From assembly GCA_014529385.2 (NCBI GenBank), contig CM043971.1, positions 24,481,769-24,545,768 of the forward strand: a stretch of DNA of 64,000 nucleotides. Reading direction: 5' to 3'. Position 1 is the stretch's first letter, and each line of letters begins with the position of its first letter. Below are positions 1 to 11,548 of the stretch, one piece after another. A model generated the notes under the pieces. That model saw nothing but the letters and a program-made list of their open reading frames with translations, did not search any database and was not told where the DNA came from. The translations under genes were made by a program, and so were the position numbers. The stretch is from Adiantum capillus-veneris. Taxonomy: Eukaryota > Streptophyta > Polypodiopsida > Polypodiales > Pteridaceae.

Positions 1-218
1 TCGGGTTTTCTCAATAAATGAATAATTACAAAAAATAATAATCCGTCGAGCAGTCATTTTCTGTAGGGTGTGTCCAGCTTCTAACAGGACTATCAACTCC
101 ATACAAGCAACACATTCAGAGATAAGAGTGTAAGTATTGATAAAACCTTTATTGTTTATTTGGGGAACGGTTGATGACCTGAATATTGTTAATAATCAAT
201 AACCTTCACTGTTTACAG

Positions 219-861
219 ATGTATAAAAATATTACTTCATGTCTATGAAAAACTCTGTGGAAATCTTGAACTGTACAAGTCCACCTTTAAAGCTGTGAAA
301 GTGCCTAATCAGAGAGATCCAAATTCTTGCGGTTGGAGATGTCTTCTACATGCAGAGTATATACTCCAGAGTTTTTTTGCTCTTCATCCATTTATGTCGA
401 AGGTATTTCCTTGTAATGGTATGGTCCAACATTAGTGCCATTATTAATTAAAGTATTGACCACAAGTTAACCTAATTTTGCAGAATGCTCTGGAAAATTA
501 TACATTGGAATATTTACAAAGGTACCGTGCTTCAATGATTTAACATCTACTATCTCTTTCAACCCCAAGAATTTTAGATGCAGATGACAGTTTTGTTGAC
601 GACCATATTATAGCTTTAACAATGACCAGTGAAGAGGTAGTCAGGCCTGTTTCCAACACCCTAAACCAAATTCCTCAAAATGACCCCATATTAGACGAAA
701 AGACACCGATAAACTTTGCAGTTGGAGCAGCTAAATCCAAAGTTGGGGTTGAGCAATGTGAAGTAGACCAAGCCCTTGAAATTACAGAAGTAAAATGCTC
801 CTCGAAGACGAAGAATGCAACAGAGGTTCTATCGAAGCAGAGGAGGATAAGGGAGTGCTAG
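219..861 (+). CDS. Ulp1-like (C48) cysteine protease C-terminal fragment, spliced
   Basis: Spliced model: exon 219-402 (acceptor TTTACAG, donor AAG/GTATTT), exon 484-521 (acceptor TTTTGCAG, donor AAAG/GTACCG), exon 591-861 (acceptor GATGACAG). The phases agree across both junctions. Exon 1 encodes VPNQRDPNSCGWRCLLHAEY. The Gln six residues before the Cys-Gly matches the oxyanion-hole Gln and catalytic Cys of the Ulp1/SENP SUMO-protease fold. The catalytic His and Asp would lie upstream; I do not see them in the first 218 bases. Exon 3 is acidic and rich in Glu, Lys and Val and ends at TAG 859-861. Ulp1 domains occur in host deSUMOylases and are also captured by plant transposons, so origin is open. 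Fold assignment moderately sure, exon structure inferred. Confidence 0.55.
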
Positions 862-1149
862 GGGAGGAGGCCAATATTGCAAATCAAGGCCAGGAATAGA
901 CAACAAAACAGGTTAACCATTAAGCCATGGAAACACAAGAGTCATGTACTGCACAAGCACAAGAGGTGGATACCCTTGGCAATACACAAGGAAACATCGA
1001 CACTCAACAACAAAATGTCAACATTAGAAATGACTAGTATGGACTCTTGCTTCAAGTAGATATGGTTGTTCCGGTAATATCCATTGTACTTAAATCATAA
1101 ATTCTTTTTTGTTTCTAACTACTTATATGTATGCACACAATGATTGCAG
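862..1149 (+). other. frame-broken Gln/Glu-rich linker before the HAD exon
   Basis: A second frame opens near position 790 and reads EECNRGSIEAEEDKGVLGEE, followed by a Gln/Thr/Asn-rich stretch (TQESCTAQAQEVDTLGNTQ) interrupted by TAG and TAA. This looks like coding sequence continuing from the upstream exon after a frameshift and two stops, then an intron ending at TTGCAG just before 1150. It suggests that the combined gene is decaying, unless the whole stretch is intronic. Confidence 0.3.
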
Positions 1150-1728
1150 ACACTGATTATCTTGGATCTCAATGGATTGCTACTGCTACAACAGCCGTAT
1201 AGAGAGCATACAGAGTTCTCTGATTTACGTATTTTCTACTTGGGAGATGTCAGAGTTTTAATTCGACCAGGCACAAAGGAATTTTTGAATTTTTTATTTC
1301 CAAGGTTTAGGGTGGCTATCTGGTCTTCAATGCAGGCCCATAACCTGAATCCCCTTGTTTCCATAGTTTGTAATTTGGCTGAAATTCAATCGGCTTTTTA
1401 TTTTGTATATAGTCAACGAAGTTGTAATACCATTGCGGGACATTTCCACCCAATGAAAGCTAATGTACCACTTTTCTACAAGGCCTTTGAGCAGATCAAT
1501 GTACCTTATGATGCTTTCAACACTTTGTTGATTGATGACACACCACATAAGGGTTTACTTAATCCATCCGGCACTACTATATCCCCACCTTTGTTTGAAG
1601 GGCATCTTCACGATTTTTACCTAGAGGACATTTTGGTCCCATACCTGCAAGCAATGTACTTAAGCCCATTGAGAACATCAGAATTTTTACTTACAAATGT
1701 ACTTAGTAATTCATTCATTATACCTTAA
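1150..1728 (+). CDS. FCP1/SCP-like HAD phosphatase-domain exon
   Basis: Read from the splice acceptor TTGCAG at 1144-1149; an internal in-frame start is not needed. The protein opens with TLIILDLNGLLL, the HAD motif I position, where classical FCP1/SCP phosphatases have DxDxT. The Asn variant DLNG is known in a plant FCP1-like subfamily. Further on come RPGTKEFLNFLF, VAIWSSM (motif II region) and LLIDDTPHKGLLNPSG (motif IV Asp pair), the expected order. The length of about 190 residues covers the whole NIF/FCP1 homology fold. Loss of the second motif I Asp makes classical phosphatase chemistry doubtful. The stop TAA at 1726-1728 is followed by a (GA)n tract at 1768-1788. It may form one gene with the Ulp1-like exons upstream. 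Fold confident, activity not. Confidence 0.65.
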   Translation, partial: TLIILDLNGLLLLQQPYREHTEFSDLRIFYLGDVRVLIRPGTKEFLNFLFPRFRVAIWSSMQAHNLNPLVSIVCNLAEIQSAFYFVYSQRSCNTIAGHFHPMKANVPLFYKAFEQINVPYDAFNTLLIDDTPHKGLLNPSGTTISPPLFEGHLHDFYLEDILVPYLQAMYLSPLRTSEFLLTNVLSNSFIIP

Positions 1729-2027
1729 ATTGTTACTTTCTATCTGTCTATGTGTTTCAAATACTCAAAGAGAGAGAGAGAGAGAGAGCCTTGAGCAAAC
1801 ACTTGATATTAAGATTAAACTAGTCGAAAATGTTACATTTTGTTGAAGACATTCAGGGATGATTACATGGGCACAATTTGAATACGGTCAGAGAGATCTC
1901 CACAGATAAAATTCTTCTCCCTTCGTTGCATTACTCTTCATCCGTTGAGCAAGAAAAAAAAGTTTACAGAGTCAATGTCGGCAGTCTCCTCCACTATGTC
2001 ATGTCAAAGTTGCAAAAGATTGCATTG

Positions 2028-3199
2028 CTACCTTATTGTAATTACTGTCATAAGATTTAGGTCTTTGTCCACCACTTCCACGTCTATGACAACATTGTTT
2101 GCCAAACTTGCTGCCTCTTGATCCATAGGCACATAGCAACCTTCAACAATGTGAGAACGCTTGTACCAAAAAGAGATTATTAATGTTTGTGTATCAAGCA
2201 TATACTTGACAATGAAAGTTGCAAGAGCAATCTCGCAACATATGCCATCTGTTTCTTTCACATACCACCCTCGATCAAGAAGCTTATCACACAAGAGGGA
2301 ATCAAATGATTTGGAGAGCAGCATTGTTTTAGCAACATGTACTTTGCAAGTATGAAATAACTCAACAAATAGACCAATAGGACAAAAAATTGCAAGTTTC
2401 ACCAATTTCGTGGGTACAGAGTTTCGGAGAGACCTCTGAACATTCCTATAGAGCCTGCTCCTCAATGCCTCACTCATTGTTGTGTCGGAAATGGGCCAAT
2501 CCACGGAGTTCCAGTTGGTTGGTAGTGGAACCTTCACCAACACTCCTCTCTGATTCCTTTGATTGAGTTGGTGGAAATGTTCATAGAAGAAAATACCCTC
2601 GTCTGCAAGGATTTTGCTAGTTCTGCCAGCATATTCCAAGACTCCAATATGATCATGGGTCACAGAGATGAGACTTATAATGCACTCCAGTGGCTCCCAC
2701 TCCTCATATAATGAAGGATAAACATCTGTGAATGTAATAGAATAGAAATAAGAGAAGAAAAAAACAGATTCTCATTTGAAATTAAGATAACATCTATAGA
2801 GGAGTGCTAAATAATTAACTTACAGTTGCACCGTGGATTATGCACCATAGAAACATCGCCGCCATTAGCAATCACATCAGAGTGAGTGTAAACATGTTGA
2901 ACAAAGACTTCTTTCACATTCTTCTTACCAACCTCGACTTTGAAATCCAGAACTCTGGCTTTCCATGCAAAATGAAATATGTTTGTTGCTTTCGAGCTTT
3001 TTCTCCTTCCCTATATAAGAACCCAAGAACCTTTGCTTATCCTCTTCTCTTGCCACCTATTCTCTGTAGTGAGAGAGTTTGAGATTGAGATAGTGCTTAT
3101 GCTACTACATGGTCTTCTTGGCACACTGATGGTGAGGTTGGTTGGGGACAGTGTAGAGCAACCTCTAGAACTTCTTGGGCGGGTAGAAGACGAAGCCAT
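2028..3199 (-). CDS. three-exon gene of unknown function (333 aa)
   Basis: Spliced minus-strand model: exon 1 3199-3031 (ATG, Ser/Arg-rich start MASSSTRPRSSRG, donor AAAG/GTTCTT), exon 2 2958-2824 (encodes RVLDFKVEVGKKNVKEVFV and ends before GTAAGT), exon 3 2725-2028 (acceptor TTCACAG). The exon lengths total 1002 nt, exactly 334 codons with the stop, and the phases match at both junctions. I do not recognise the protein. Exon 3 is evenly hydrophobic (LVKLAIFCPIGLFVELFHT) without a clear transmembrane segment, and the N-terminus is low-complexity and basic. A (CT)n tract (3264-3295) lies about 65 bases upstream of the ATG, as in a 5' UTR. There are no stops and no transposon motif, so this may be a functional host gene. 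The second acceptor is ambiguous (an alternative keeps the same phase). Confidence 0.55.
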
Positions 3200-3261
3200 A
3201 GGTAAAATGGACGGAGAATGAGGTTTGAAATCCTTCCATTAGGTAGTGGATATCTTTTAAT

Positions 3262-3263
<2 letters not shown>

Positions 3264-3295
<32 letters not shown>
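3264..3295. repeat. (GA)n microsatellite, 5'-UTR/promoter of the minus-strand gene
   Basis: About 16 uninterrupted GA dinucleotides. On the coding (minus) strand this is (CT)n just upstream of the start codon, a position where plant genes often carry pyrimidine tracts. Confidence 0.9.
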
Positions 3296-3297
<2 letters not shown>

Positions 3298-3514
3298 AGC
3301 TATCAATCAGTAGTCAGGTGTCATGAACTTGACGGCTACTAGCACTGGGCCCTACTTTGTGAAAGCAGGAAGTTACCTTACGAAAATGGGACAAAACGTA
3401 ATATTTTAAAATGTTTTCTTTCATTTTTGTGTTGTTTTCCATGTATTTCTACGTTATGTAAGGTTGCTGCTCATTGGCTACGCCTTCTTTTCTCTCTCTT
3501 CAATAAGGCCCTCC

Positions 3515-3937
3515 AAATGACCTCCAAAATTTCCTAATGCTTTTGAGCATTATGAGCAGGTCTTGAAGAAGAATCAAGCAAAGGCAAATGAGAAGGTGAA
3601 GCACAAGGAAATCAAGAAGGGTGACATGGTGCTTCGTTACAATAGTAAGCTTGATAGCACTTTTCAAAAGAAATTTCAAATCAAGTGGCAAGGTCCTTTC
3701 TTGGTCTTAAACAGGTTTCCAAATGGCACATATCAGCTTGCTGACTTGGATGGTACCCCACATAAAGCATGTGTGAATGGCTACAGGTTGAAGAAGTATA
3801 TTGCAAGGTTGATGACTGTGGTTGAGGATGAGCCTTCTTTTGAAGAATTTCTTGATCATGTGGCTAAGAATGAGGACGAAGTGAAGACTCCCTCATGTGG
3901 TTTACAGGATCTCTTTTGTGCTACTGATCATGAATGA
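3515..3937 (+). pseudogene. Ty3/gypsy integrase C-terminal remnant
   Basis: The frame reads FPNAFEHYEQVLKKNQ, then KKGDMVLRYNSKLD, FQIKWQGPFLVLNRF, NGTYQLADLDG and VNGYRLKKY. This is the GPY/F-type C-terminal module of Ty3/gypsy integrases, with the usual GD-x-VL, KW-x-GP and NG-x-RLK landmarks. About 50 acidic residues follow before the stop. No zinc-binding or catalytic core is present upstream; the region before 3515 has a stop and no similarity I can see, so the element is truncated at its 5' side. The presumed 3' LTR begins about 40 bases downstream. Confidence 0.75.
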
Positions 3938-3978
3938 TCTAGCAGGTTGGGGTGTGGCAAACTATGCTGGGCGCATTT

Positions 3979-4680
3979 CTGACACCCCGGTTTTTGTAAA
4001 TTTGTACATATGGACATGACGCCCGATGTCAAAAGTGTGTGTTGGATTTCTTTTTGTGGGGTTTTTAGCTTGCTTTAGCAAGCACATGTACATGCATTGC
4101 AAGTCGCTAGTCTAGTAAAAGTTGTCGGGCTATTGTAAGTGCCCGTGAGTGAGTTTTTTGAAGTGAGACTTGTATATAGCTTAAACTCATGTACAAACTT
4201 AAAAAAGTTCAGTCAAACTCCAAAAAATTGCAGGTTTGAGCTCGTTGTGCCTCTTGATGGTTTCTGTTGCAGTTTTTGCCCCCGCCTTGCCTACTCTACC
4301 TATAGTCGTACCGAGACAGCTCTCTGCTCACATCAATTTTGCATGTAGCGGCGTGTAGATTCAAATTTGGTCATCTTCAGCTTTCTCGCTAGTCATTTTT
4401 CGAGATTTCTCTCAAGCTTTAAAGTGCCCCAATTGGAGTTATCCTCATCAGGTTAGGACTAGTTCTCTGCAGGGTTATGGCTATGGCAGCCTAGTGGCAA
4501 ATTGTGTGTAGACAGATTCGGAGAGCATGTATCTATGAATTGTGGAATTGATGTTGAATTTGTGGGTTTGTTATGTTCAATTGTGAAAGGAGAGGCTCTT
4601 GTCTTCATATGCATTGGTCGGCGTGTGTTGTAAATCTGTGCTTTGACAGGGTTTTGCTCCTATGTGACATAGTCTCTTGG
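3979..4680 (+). repeat. possible gypsy 3' LTR (right end not defined)
   Basis: The sequence starts TGACACCCCGG about 40 bases after the integrase stop, a start common to LTR elements, and lies where a 3' LTR should. I could not find a second copy or a convincing CA end, so the boundary and even the LTR call are tentative. 4681-5029 holds only short ORFs in proline/serine-rich frames that I do not believe. Confidence 0.35.
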
Positions 4681-5029
4681 GTGGGTGATGGCTAGTAAAT
4701 TCCCAAGGGTCTACTCCTATTGGACTGTGGTGTTTCAAAGGGATTTTGCAAGGCTTTTGGTGTCTTGTAGTTCTCTTTCAACGCTCTTGGGTGACATCGC
4801 TATAGAGGTGTTTCAGTTTGCTTGTTTCCCAACAGCACCAACACCCCGCCTGCAACCCACGCGTCTACCCACTGTCGCACCCCTCTCTCCTCGCCTTCCT
4901 CCGTACTGGGCGCACTCAACAGTCTCCCTTCTCTGTCTGCTGCGCTCCAAGACCCCAAATCCCACTTTCGTGTTGCACGTGTTGGTCAACGCCTGCGAGA
5001 TCCCACACGAGCTGCCAAGTAAGCAAAGG

Positions 5030-5570
5030 TAAGTTCAAAAAAATCCATTAAAAAATCCAAAATTTAAGAATCACAAAAACAATAATAGAAAATGAAAAAT
5101 CCAATTTTAAAAAAAGAGTAATAAAATAAAAATAAAGAAGCATCTTAAAATTCATCCAAAAAAAGAAAAATAAAACACAAAAAAATAAAAATAGGAATGT
5201 ATAAAAAATAGATTAAAAACATAAAAACAATAAAAATTTTCAATAAAAAAATAAAAAAGCGATTAGAAAATTACCAAAAATAAGAAAAAACTCATAAAAA
5301 TTTCACAAAAAAAAAACTCATTAAAAAAAAAAATCATAGAAAAATCATAAAAACTCAAAAAATAAAAAAATCATAGATAAATTGTAAAAATTTCATAAAC
5401 TCAAAATAAATCGATAAAAAATAAAAAAGTGGTCAAAAAAATCACAATAAATCATTAAAATTTCATAAAACCTTCAAAAATTTCATAAAAATTACAAAAT
5501 TTAGAGAAAAATTCTTTAAAAATCAACAAAAAATAAAAAGAAAGTCGTCGAAAGAGTTAGAAAGAGGCAA
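5030..5570. repeat. A-rich low-complexity tract (degenerate AAAAATCATAAAA)
   Basis: About 540 bases made mostly of A, broken by short ATC, TTAAA and CAT islands that recur as a degenerate AAAAATCATAAAA-like unit. There is no coding potential. The base composition is strongly asymmetric (A much greater than T). It could be an expanded poly(A)/retroposon tail or an unstable low-complexity region. Confidence 0.7.
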
Positions 5571-6067
5571 AAAAGTAAGTCGAAAAGCAAAAAAAACACC
5601 ACCGAGAAATTACTCCATGCAAAAGCGAACAAGTTGAAAAAAGCAAAGCCAGAAGAGTCACACACCGAGCAAACAGCGAAAAAGCCAAAAATAGCAAGAG
5701 GATAACCGAAAAAAGCTGAAAGAGACCAACTCAACGTTGTTTGAGCATTAGATAAATTTCAAAATTTTGCACGCTAGAAATTGGCAAGTGCAAGTAATGG
5801 CATTGCAAATTAGCTTCTAATCGGACGAATATGGAGACAAATCACGGTGGATTGCAGATTAATCTGTTCAAGGCCCGGGTTTTCATCGTTTCAAGATGTT
5901 GCAATCAATTCTAATAGTGTTGAGCTAGAGTTACTCAACTCTTGTGAGTCTTAAGAGCAACTACAAAAGTGCTTTGGCTAAAGAAGTTTAATCAAAACCA
6001 GGCAACATAAATTCCGCTAATCAGCACCAGAATCTGCTAAGAGACAATTTTTACAGAACAAGCCAAC
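5571..6067 (+). other. untranslated stretch upstream of element A gag
   Basis: Purine-rich at first, then mixed sequence. I searched by eye for a 5' LTR matching 11549-12531 and for a tRNA primer-binding site and found neither, so the 5' end of element A appears to be missing or replaced. Confidence 0.35.
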
Positions 6068-9000
6068 ATGGACTCAAACCAAGCCGAAAATTCAAGTACA
6101 ACAGAGCAATCCAGTAGTAGTGGCAACACAAGTACAACTGCAGCAGAGAAAATTTCACAACTATATGGCTATAATGGAGATAAAGTATTATATGCAGATT
6201 TAGAAGGCCATAGATACTTGATGAGTAGCAAAAGCAGCATAAGAGTCAATATTCTATTGATCAAAGTAAATCCAAATTTAGAGAACTCCTAGATGTTCAT
6301 AGACTTCAGTGGATCCAGGTATTGCAAGCTCAAAGATGAAGTGCAGATAGAAGTTCAAAAAATTAACCCAAGTGTTTATCCAAAATTTTGCACAAGCCAG
6401 CAAAACATACAATTGGTGCATATGCAAACAAGGTCTTTGTATATAAATTACATTGGTCAGATCTATAGTTGAGAGCCAAAATTGCAAGATCCAATAGATC
6501 AACCAATTGAAGCCAATCTAATTGGAGAACCAAATCAAAGAGGGTACAAAGATCAAGACGGAGCAATCTACAGCTTGATGCTTAGTGTTTTAAAAGAAGA
6601 TGCCAACAACTTGATAGACACAGAAACAAAAACTTCTCAGCTAGAGCTTGACATGATAGAACCAAATGAAATACCATCAGTCATGGCATATTGCTCAGAT
6701 TGTGGAAAAAAAGGTGGACACTTCTCTTAAGATTGTCCAAGAAATCGAGACAACAGGGACATATCAATTGCCAAGCAAGGTACATAAAAAACTGGAAATG
6801 TGAATCTCGATGTAAGTGCAATTAACTCGTCACTTTTAATGCAATCAGATGATTTTTCATTACCATTAGAAGCACCACTAAAAACACTGCAAGTTCAAAA
6901 TCAACATAAAGATGCATAGGCACCTGAAAAGCTTAAAATTGATTCTTTGAACAACAAATTCCTGCATGAATTTGGTCAAGGTGTCCAGATATCGCCAAAT
7001 GTTGAAAAGACTGTTAGGTGTGCAAATGATTCTGCATCCACTGCCACAAGTGTGCAATCATTCATGAGTCTAAGGGACACATCAAACAGAATGATGTTAG
7101 CTTTGTATGGCACCCATAATTCATATGCACACCATATAGACCAAAAAGGGAAACTCTACAAAAAGGATCAACTAGTGTTTGAACGGACCACATACCAACT
7201 TAGAAAGGATTATTCATTTCAGATGAAATAATCTATTATAGCCCATTCTCTCTAGAACTAAAGGATATTACCTGAGTGAATCCAAAAATCTATTTAGAGT
7301 CAAACTCTCTCCATTGGAAATCAATCTTCGATGTTGTAGCCAAACGAGCATACACTTTGACCAAAACAGTCGTAGATATAGATGAGAGTCTAACATCTAT
7401 GATGCCTTGGGTCCTGAAACCACAGAAGCCCATATCATAGGAGACCCATGGGATAGACAATATCAGGGAAAAGATAATTCTATCTACAGCTTAACTTGGG
7501 AAATAATTTGTCACGTTTCACAAGGATACATAGGAAACTATGCAGAAGGCTTACAGATACCAAACATCAACAATGCTACCCAAAGTGTACCTTCACAGTC
7601 CCAAAAGGTGAGACTAAATCAGAGCCAAATAATTTTGAACTTTTATAATGGAGTAGGCTATAGTGATCACCCTAGGAAGGTGGGAGCTGCAAATTTATCA
7701 AAACCAACTTATGTACAAGGAAATGTGCCACCAGTTAGAAGCCCTAGAGCTTCTAGCCAACAGACCTCTTCAAAGCAGAAACCATTAAAAGATCATATGG
7801 TTGTTGGAAGTTTCCAATTGACCTAGATTCCATCAAAGTTTACATAAAAATGCTTCTATGAAGATCATCAGGGAAAAAAGTTTCAACTAATCTCCACAAA
7901 TCAAAGTCAAAATCCAATAAGTACAATAGTGTTCAAACAGTTACATGTGACCAAGCTCACATATGCATATCAAGATGCACATGGTAAAAAATATCAGCAA
8001 GATCATGACCTTGTACAAATCCATACAGATGGCCCACCCGAAGTCAAAGACTATTTGAAGATGATGCAAAGCCTCAAGCTGCCAGAACAAGTGATAGAAA
8101 ATTCAAAGTCAATGGAAGCTAAAGTCCAGAAGGCTACACAAAGGTCACCACCAAAATCTCCACAGAAGAGATAGATTCTTCCAGAAAGTACAATGGATCT
8201 TTTAAGATCAAAGGTTACTCAGATGCATGCAGATAATGCTCAACAATTGCAAAAAAGTGTAGTATCACAGTCATACGAGACGACATCAATGGAAGAAGGT
8301 GATCAAAGCAAAGAAAATGAATATAAAGCTCAACCAAATGATGCTCCCACAACAAAAGAAGTCAATTCAGACACAAATCCTGAGACGATCAAGTGCAACA
8401 TTGTTGGTGAGAACAAAGCAAATCTGTCAAGAGAAGTAAAGCTAGATTTTCAACTATACAAGAACCTCATGTCTTTTTGCACTTGGAAAAGATGTGGCCA
8501 AGCATAGCTGAGAGATGCTCCTAAATTTGTGATCATATTTGGAAACAAATGAGCAGAATGCTTGGAAATCATCTTCACCACCATTGAAGTAAGTTCACAG
8601 ATTATCATAGCTCGATTCAACGTGATCACAGCAAAGGATATGCCAAACGACATCATAATGGGAATGCCAATGGGCCAGAAGATGTTAGAGATACAGAATG
8701 CAAACATGACGGAGTCTTCAAAGAAAACAGAGAATGAAGATCAAGAATGGTCCACCGTAGACAATAGCACAAAGTCCTCAAGCAGAGTTAAAATGGAGAT
8801 TGATATTAAAGCAGATCTTATTGAAGATGATTCATCTCCGTTGAACAAAACTTCAAAAGAGATTAAAGGAGATCAGGCATCAAGAAGTGCAAATCAAACA
8901 GAGCAAAGAGCAACCACACAAGCTATTGAGCAGCAAATGCAACCAAAGCCAAAAGTTAAGAAGAACGGTGTTGCAAAAATTCAAGAAGCAATAGAAAGTC

Positions 9001-9731
9001 CAAAGATCCAGACATTGCCAACTGAATCAGTTGTTGTAAGTCAGATTGGAAAACAAGGTCTAAATCCACCCTCCATAGAGACACGGGTAGATCAAGATGA
9101 GACCATGACAAAAGCAGGACAGAGATCTTCAATAGAACCTCCAATGAGAATAGCTATAGTTCTCAATAGTACAAAAGGAGCAAGTGTCAGATTCAATGCT
9201 CTGTTGGATAAAGAAGCAAAGTGAAATATGATTGTGGACAACATTCAGAGCACTCTAGAGATTACTCAAGGCAAGCCAAGTAGCACAAAAATCATGGGTA
9301 AGTCTACAAGTAAAGAAGAAATGGTTGCTACCCTTAGCATCCAAAATTATGAAGAGAAGGTAAAGTTTCAGGTGAAGCCTTCAAAGGAAATGCTTGCGGA
9401 TGTCATCCTTGGACATCAGTGGTTAGATCATCACAAGTCCTACACAATGCTTTCTTTTCCAAGAGGAAGCAAACAACAACTATAGATACCATTAATGATA
9501 GATTCAGAGTTGCAAAAGTCACAAGAATCAAAGACAGGTCTTGCAGACAAAGGTAAAGCTAAAGTGGACCTTCCACCGATCAGCACAAAAGGTGTGACAG
9601 CATATGCCTCTACATCAAAGAACCCTCATGGATCAGCTTCTTCTAGCAAGTCAGGATTTCAAAACTTCAAGTCAATTGCTGACCCAACTGAAACCTCTAA
9701 GGAGACACCCAGAAAACCAAAGATATTTTAG
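6068..9731 (+). pseudogene. gag-protease polyprotein of element A (many stops)
   Basis: The start is MDSNQAENSSTTEQSSSSG. The coding frame then runs on through several stops: after NPNLENS, after IGQIYS, inside the zinc knuckle (CSDCGKKGGHFS, stop, DCPRNR), and after YSFQMK. Eight or so copies of a Y/F-x-D/N-x-x-G-x-x-Y/F motif are spread over the N-terminal 650 codons (for example YADLEGHRY, FIDFSGSRY, YKDQDGAIY, YQDAHGKKY). The zinc knuckle has CxxC...H...C spacing. Near 9190 the retropepsin active site is degraded (LLDKEAK, stop, N where LDSGAxxN is expected), and ADVILGHQWLDHH matches the second protease landmark. A last frame at about 9770-9930 ends in RQIWVPKL. Family assignment is confident; the element cannot make an intact polyprotein. 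Confidence 0.7.
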
Positions 9732-11530
9732 CTACAGTACTCAAGAAATCAAAAGATAGTCAAGAAAGTGTTTGTTTCAAGTAATTTAGTCAAAATCCAT
9801 GATCCAGTTTGGATTAAGGATTGGAAATCAACACACAAAGACAAACACATGGGAAGGATAACATCACAGTGGAGCTTAAAAGAACATGAGTACTATAGAG
9901 GTAACAGACAAATATGGGTGCCAAAATTGTAGGTTAGAGCATATGAAGTAACGACAAGACCCTCCCAAGAAAGAAGGCCCACAAGGTATCAACTTTGACA
10001 ATATCCTAGGATACCTAAGAAGTAGGTATACAACAAAACAACATTGAAAGATGCTAAATTCTACCACAACTCTCAAGAGGATACATAACAAAGATGGATC
10101 TCAAAGAACGTTCCTCTTTGACAAGGATTTTACACAGGGTATACAAAGATTTGACTACCAGTCAACCATAAGCCAACTTCAACTACACTACACCTGCATG
10201 AAGATCTCAAGAGCTCAAAAAGACCTAGAGCTAAGAAAAGTCAACAATGGAGATACAAAGGTCATAGATTTGGACTCCTAAGTCTTCCAATGCTCAAAAG
10301 CCGAATGCCGACAATGAACAAAGGCCTAAAACAACATCAAAGACTCCTATCAAGAGGCCTAATTGGAGAATCAAATAGATAATAGAGTCTTCACAATCAA
10401 AGAAGGACAAACCAACCAACGAGAATGCAGATTCAAAGATGATAAACAAGGTATGGAAAAAGAAACCTTCAATGCCAACTTGGTCCTTCACTAATCCTTT
10501 TTTTGAGGATTCAAGATTACTTTTACCTGAATAAATGTTTGTAGTAAGCACAAGAATGTAAAAAATCAAGTTGTGAGGGTGCAAAAAACACTCTTTGGCA
10601 TAGTCAGAGGCGGGTTTTTGAGCCATAAAATGAGCAAAACATTAGTCACAAAGCTTCAAGTCATATTAAACTTTGTGCTAAGAGACGTAGTTATTAGGCT
10701 TATGCTAAAGCTGGAAGAGTTGAGCATACCTAAAGTCATGTTGCTCATGCTGGATGAGATGAGCATAAGAGTCAAAGTCTATTAACTTACAATTGGTGGA
10801 GTGTCGTAGAGTCCAACACTCATGCACAGTGCACAATAAGATGAGAGCACATATCCTCGTCCAACAAAAACCATTCTTAAAGGGGTTCCAGCTTGCAAAG
10901 CCATGTCATATGATTTTGTAGCTACACCATCTTTCAGAATAACCCCTCAAAATCCTTCTTGCATAGAATATTGTTTCCCGTGCATTTTTGTGTATACATA
11001 AATAGGATGTCCCATTATTGGACATATGCATTAGACACTCTTTTTGCTTCAAACTATGCACTTTGAGTGGACTACAACAGGCAAACCAATGCTCCATCAT
11101 GCTACCCTCTCATATTTGCTACTTTTTCATTCCATATCTATCAGCAAATAATCCCTTGAATACTTCATTAATATTTCCCATACAAATACGTACTCCAATA
11201 ATGCACGTATCCCAAAGGCATTTTTTTCCCACTGGGTTTTTTCCCTTTGGTCATCCAGGTATTAGACCCTAATTTAGAACCTCGTCATTCTACGTCCCTT
11301 GTACATACTTTTCATAAATAAACAGTAGCCTCATCATTATACTATTACAACAGACAAATGCAACATCTCTCATAATAGACATATTCCAACCAATGAAGAT
11401 GTTGCAAAAAATCGAACCTCATCAATAAATTCAACAACAAAATGAAGAAGATCATCCCATCAACAACCAATCGTAAACCTTCCACATCCTCCGCGGACAC
11501 TTTTCAAACAATATACAAGGACAGAAACTA
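9732..11530 (+). other. 3' non-coding part of element A
   Basis: About 1.8 kb with only short unrelated ORFs. Fragments near 9770-9930 still read as coding (VKIHDPVWIKDWKSTHKDKH), and beyond that I see no conserved domain. Reverse transcriptase, RNase H and integrase motifs are absent in all frames I read. Confidence 0.5.
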
Positions 11531-11548
11531 AAATCAGAAAAGGGGGAA
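11531..11548 (+). promoter_or_regulatory. polypurine tract of element A
   Basis: AAATCAGAAAAGGGGGAA lies directly before the TGTTAATTG start of the presumed 3' LTR, as expected for the plus-strand primer of reverse transcription. Confidence 0.6.

Noticed and set aside
4685-5051. Overlapping Pro/Cys-rich ORFs
   Set aside because: Three overlapping frames of similar length with no motif and no splice context; likely chance in a GC-richer patch.
5516-5734. Minus-strand Phe-rich ORF resembling a membrane protein
   Set aside because: It is the translation of an A-rich tract (TTT codons), not a real membrane segment.
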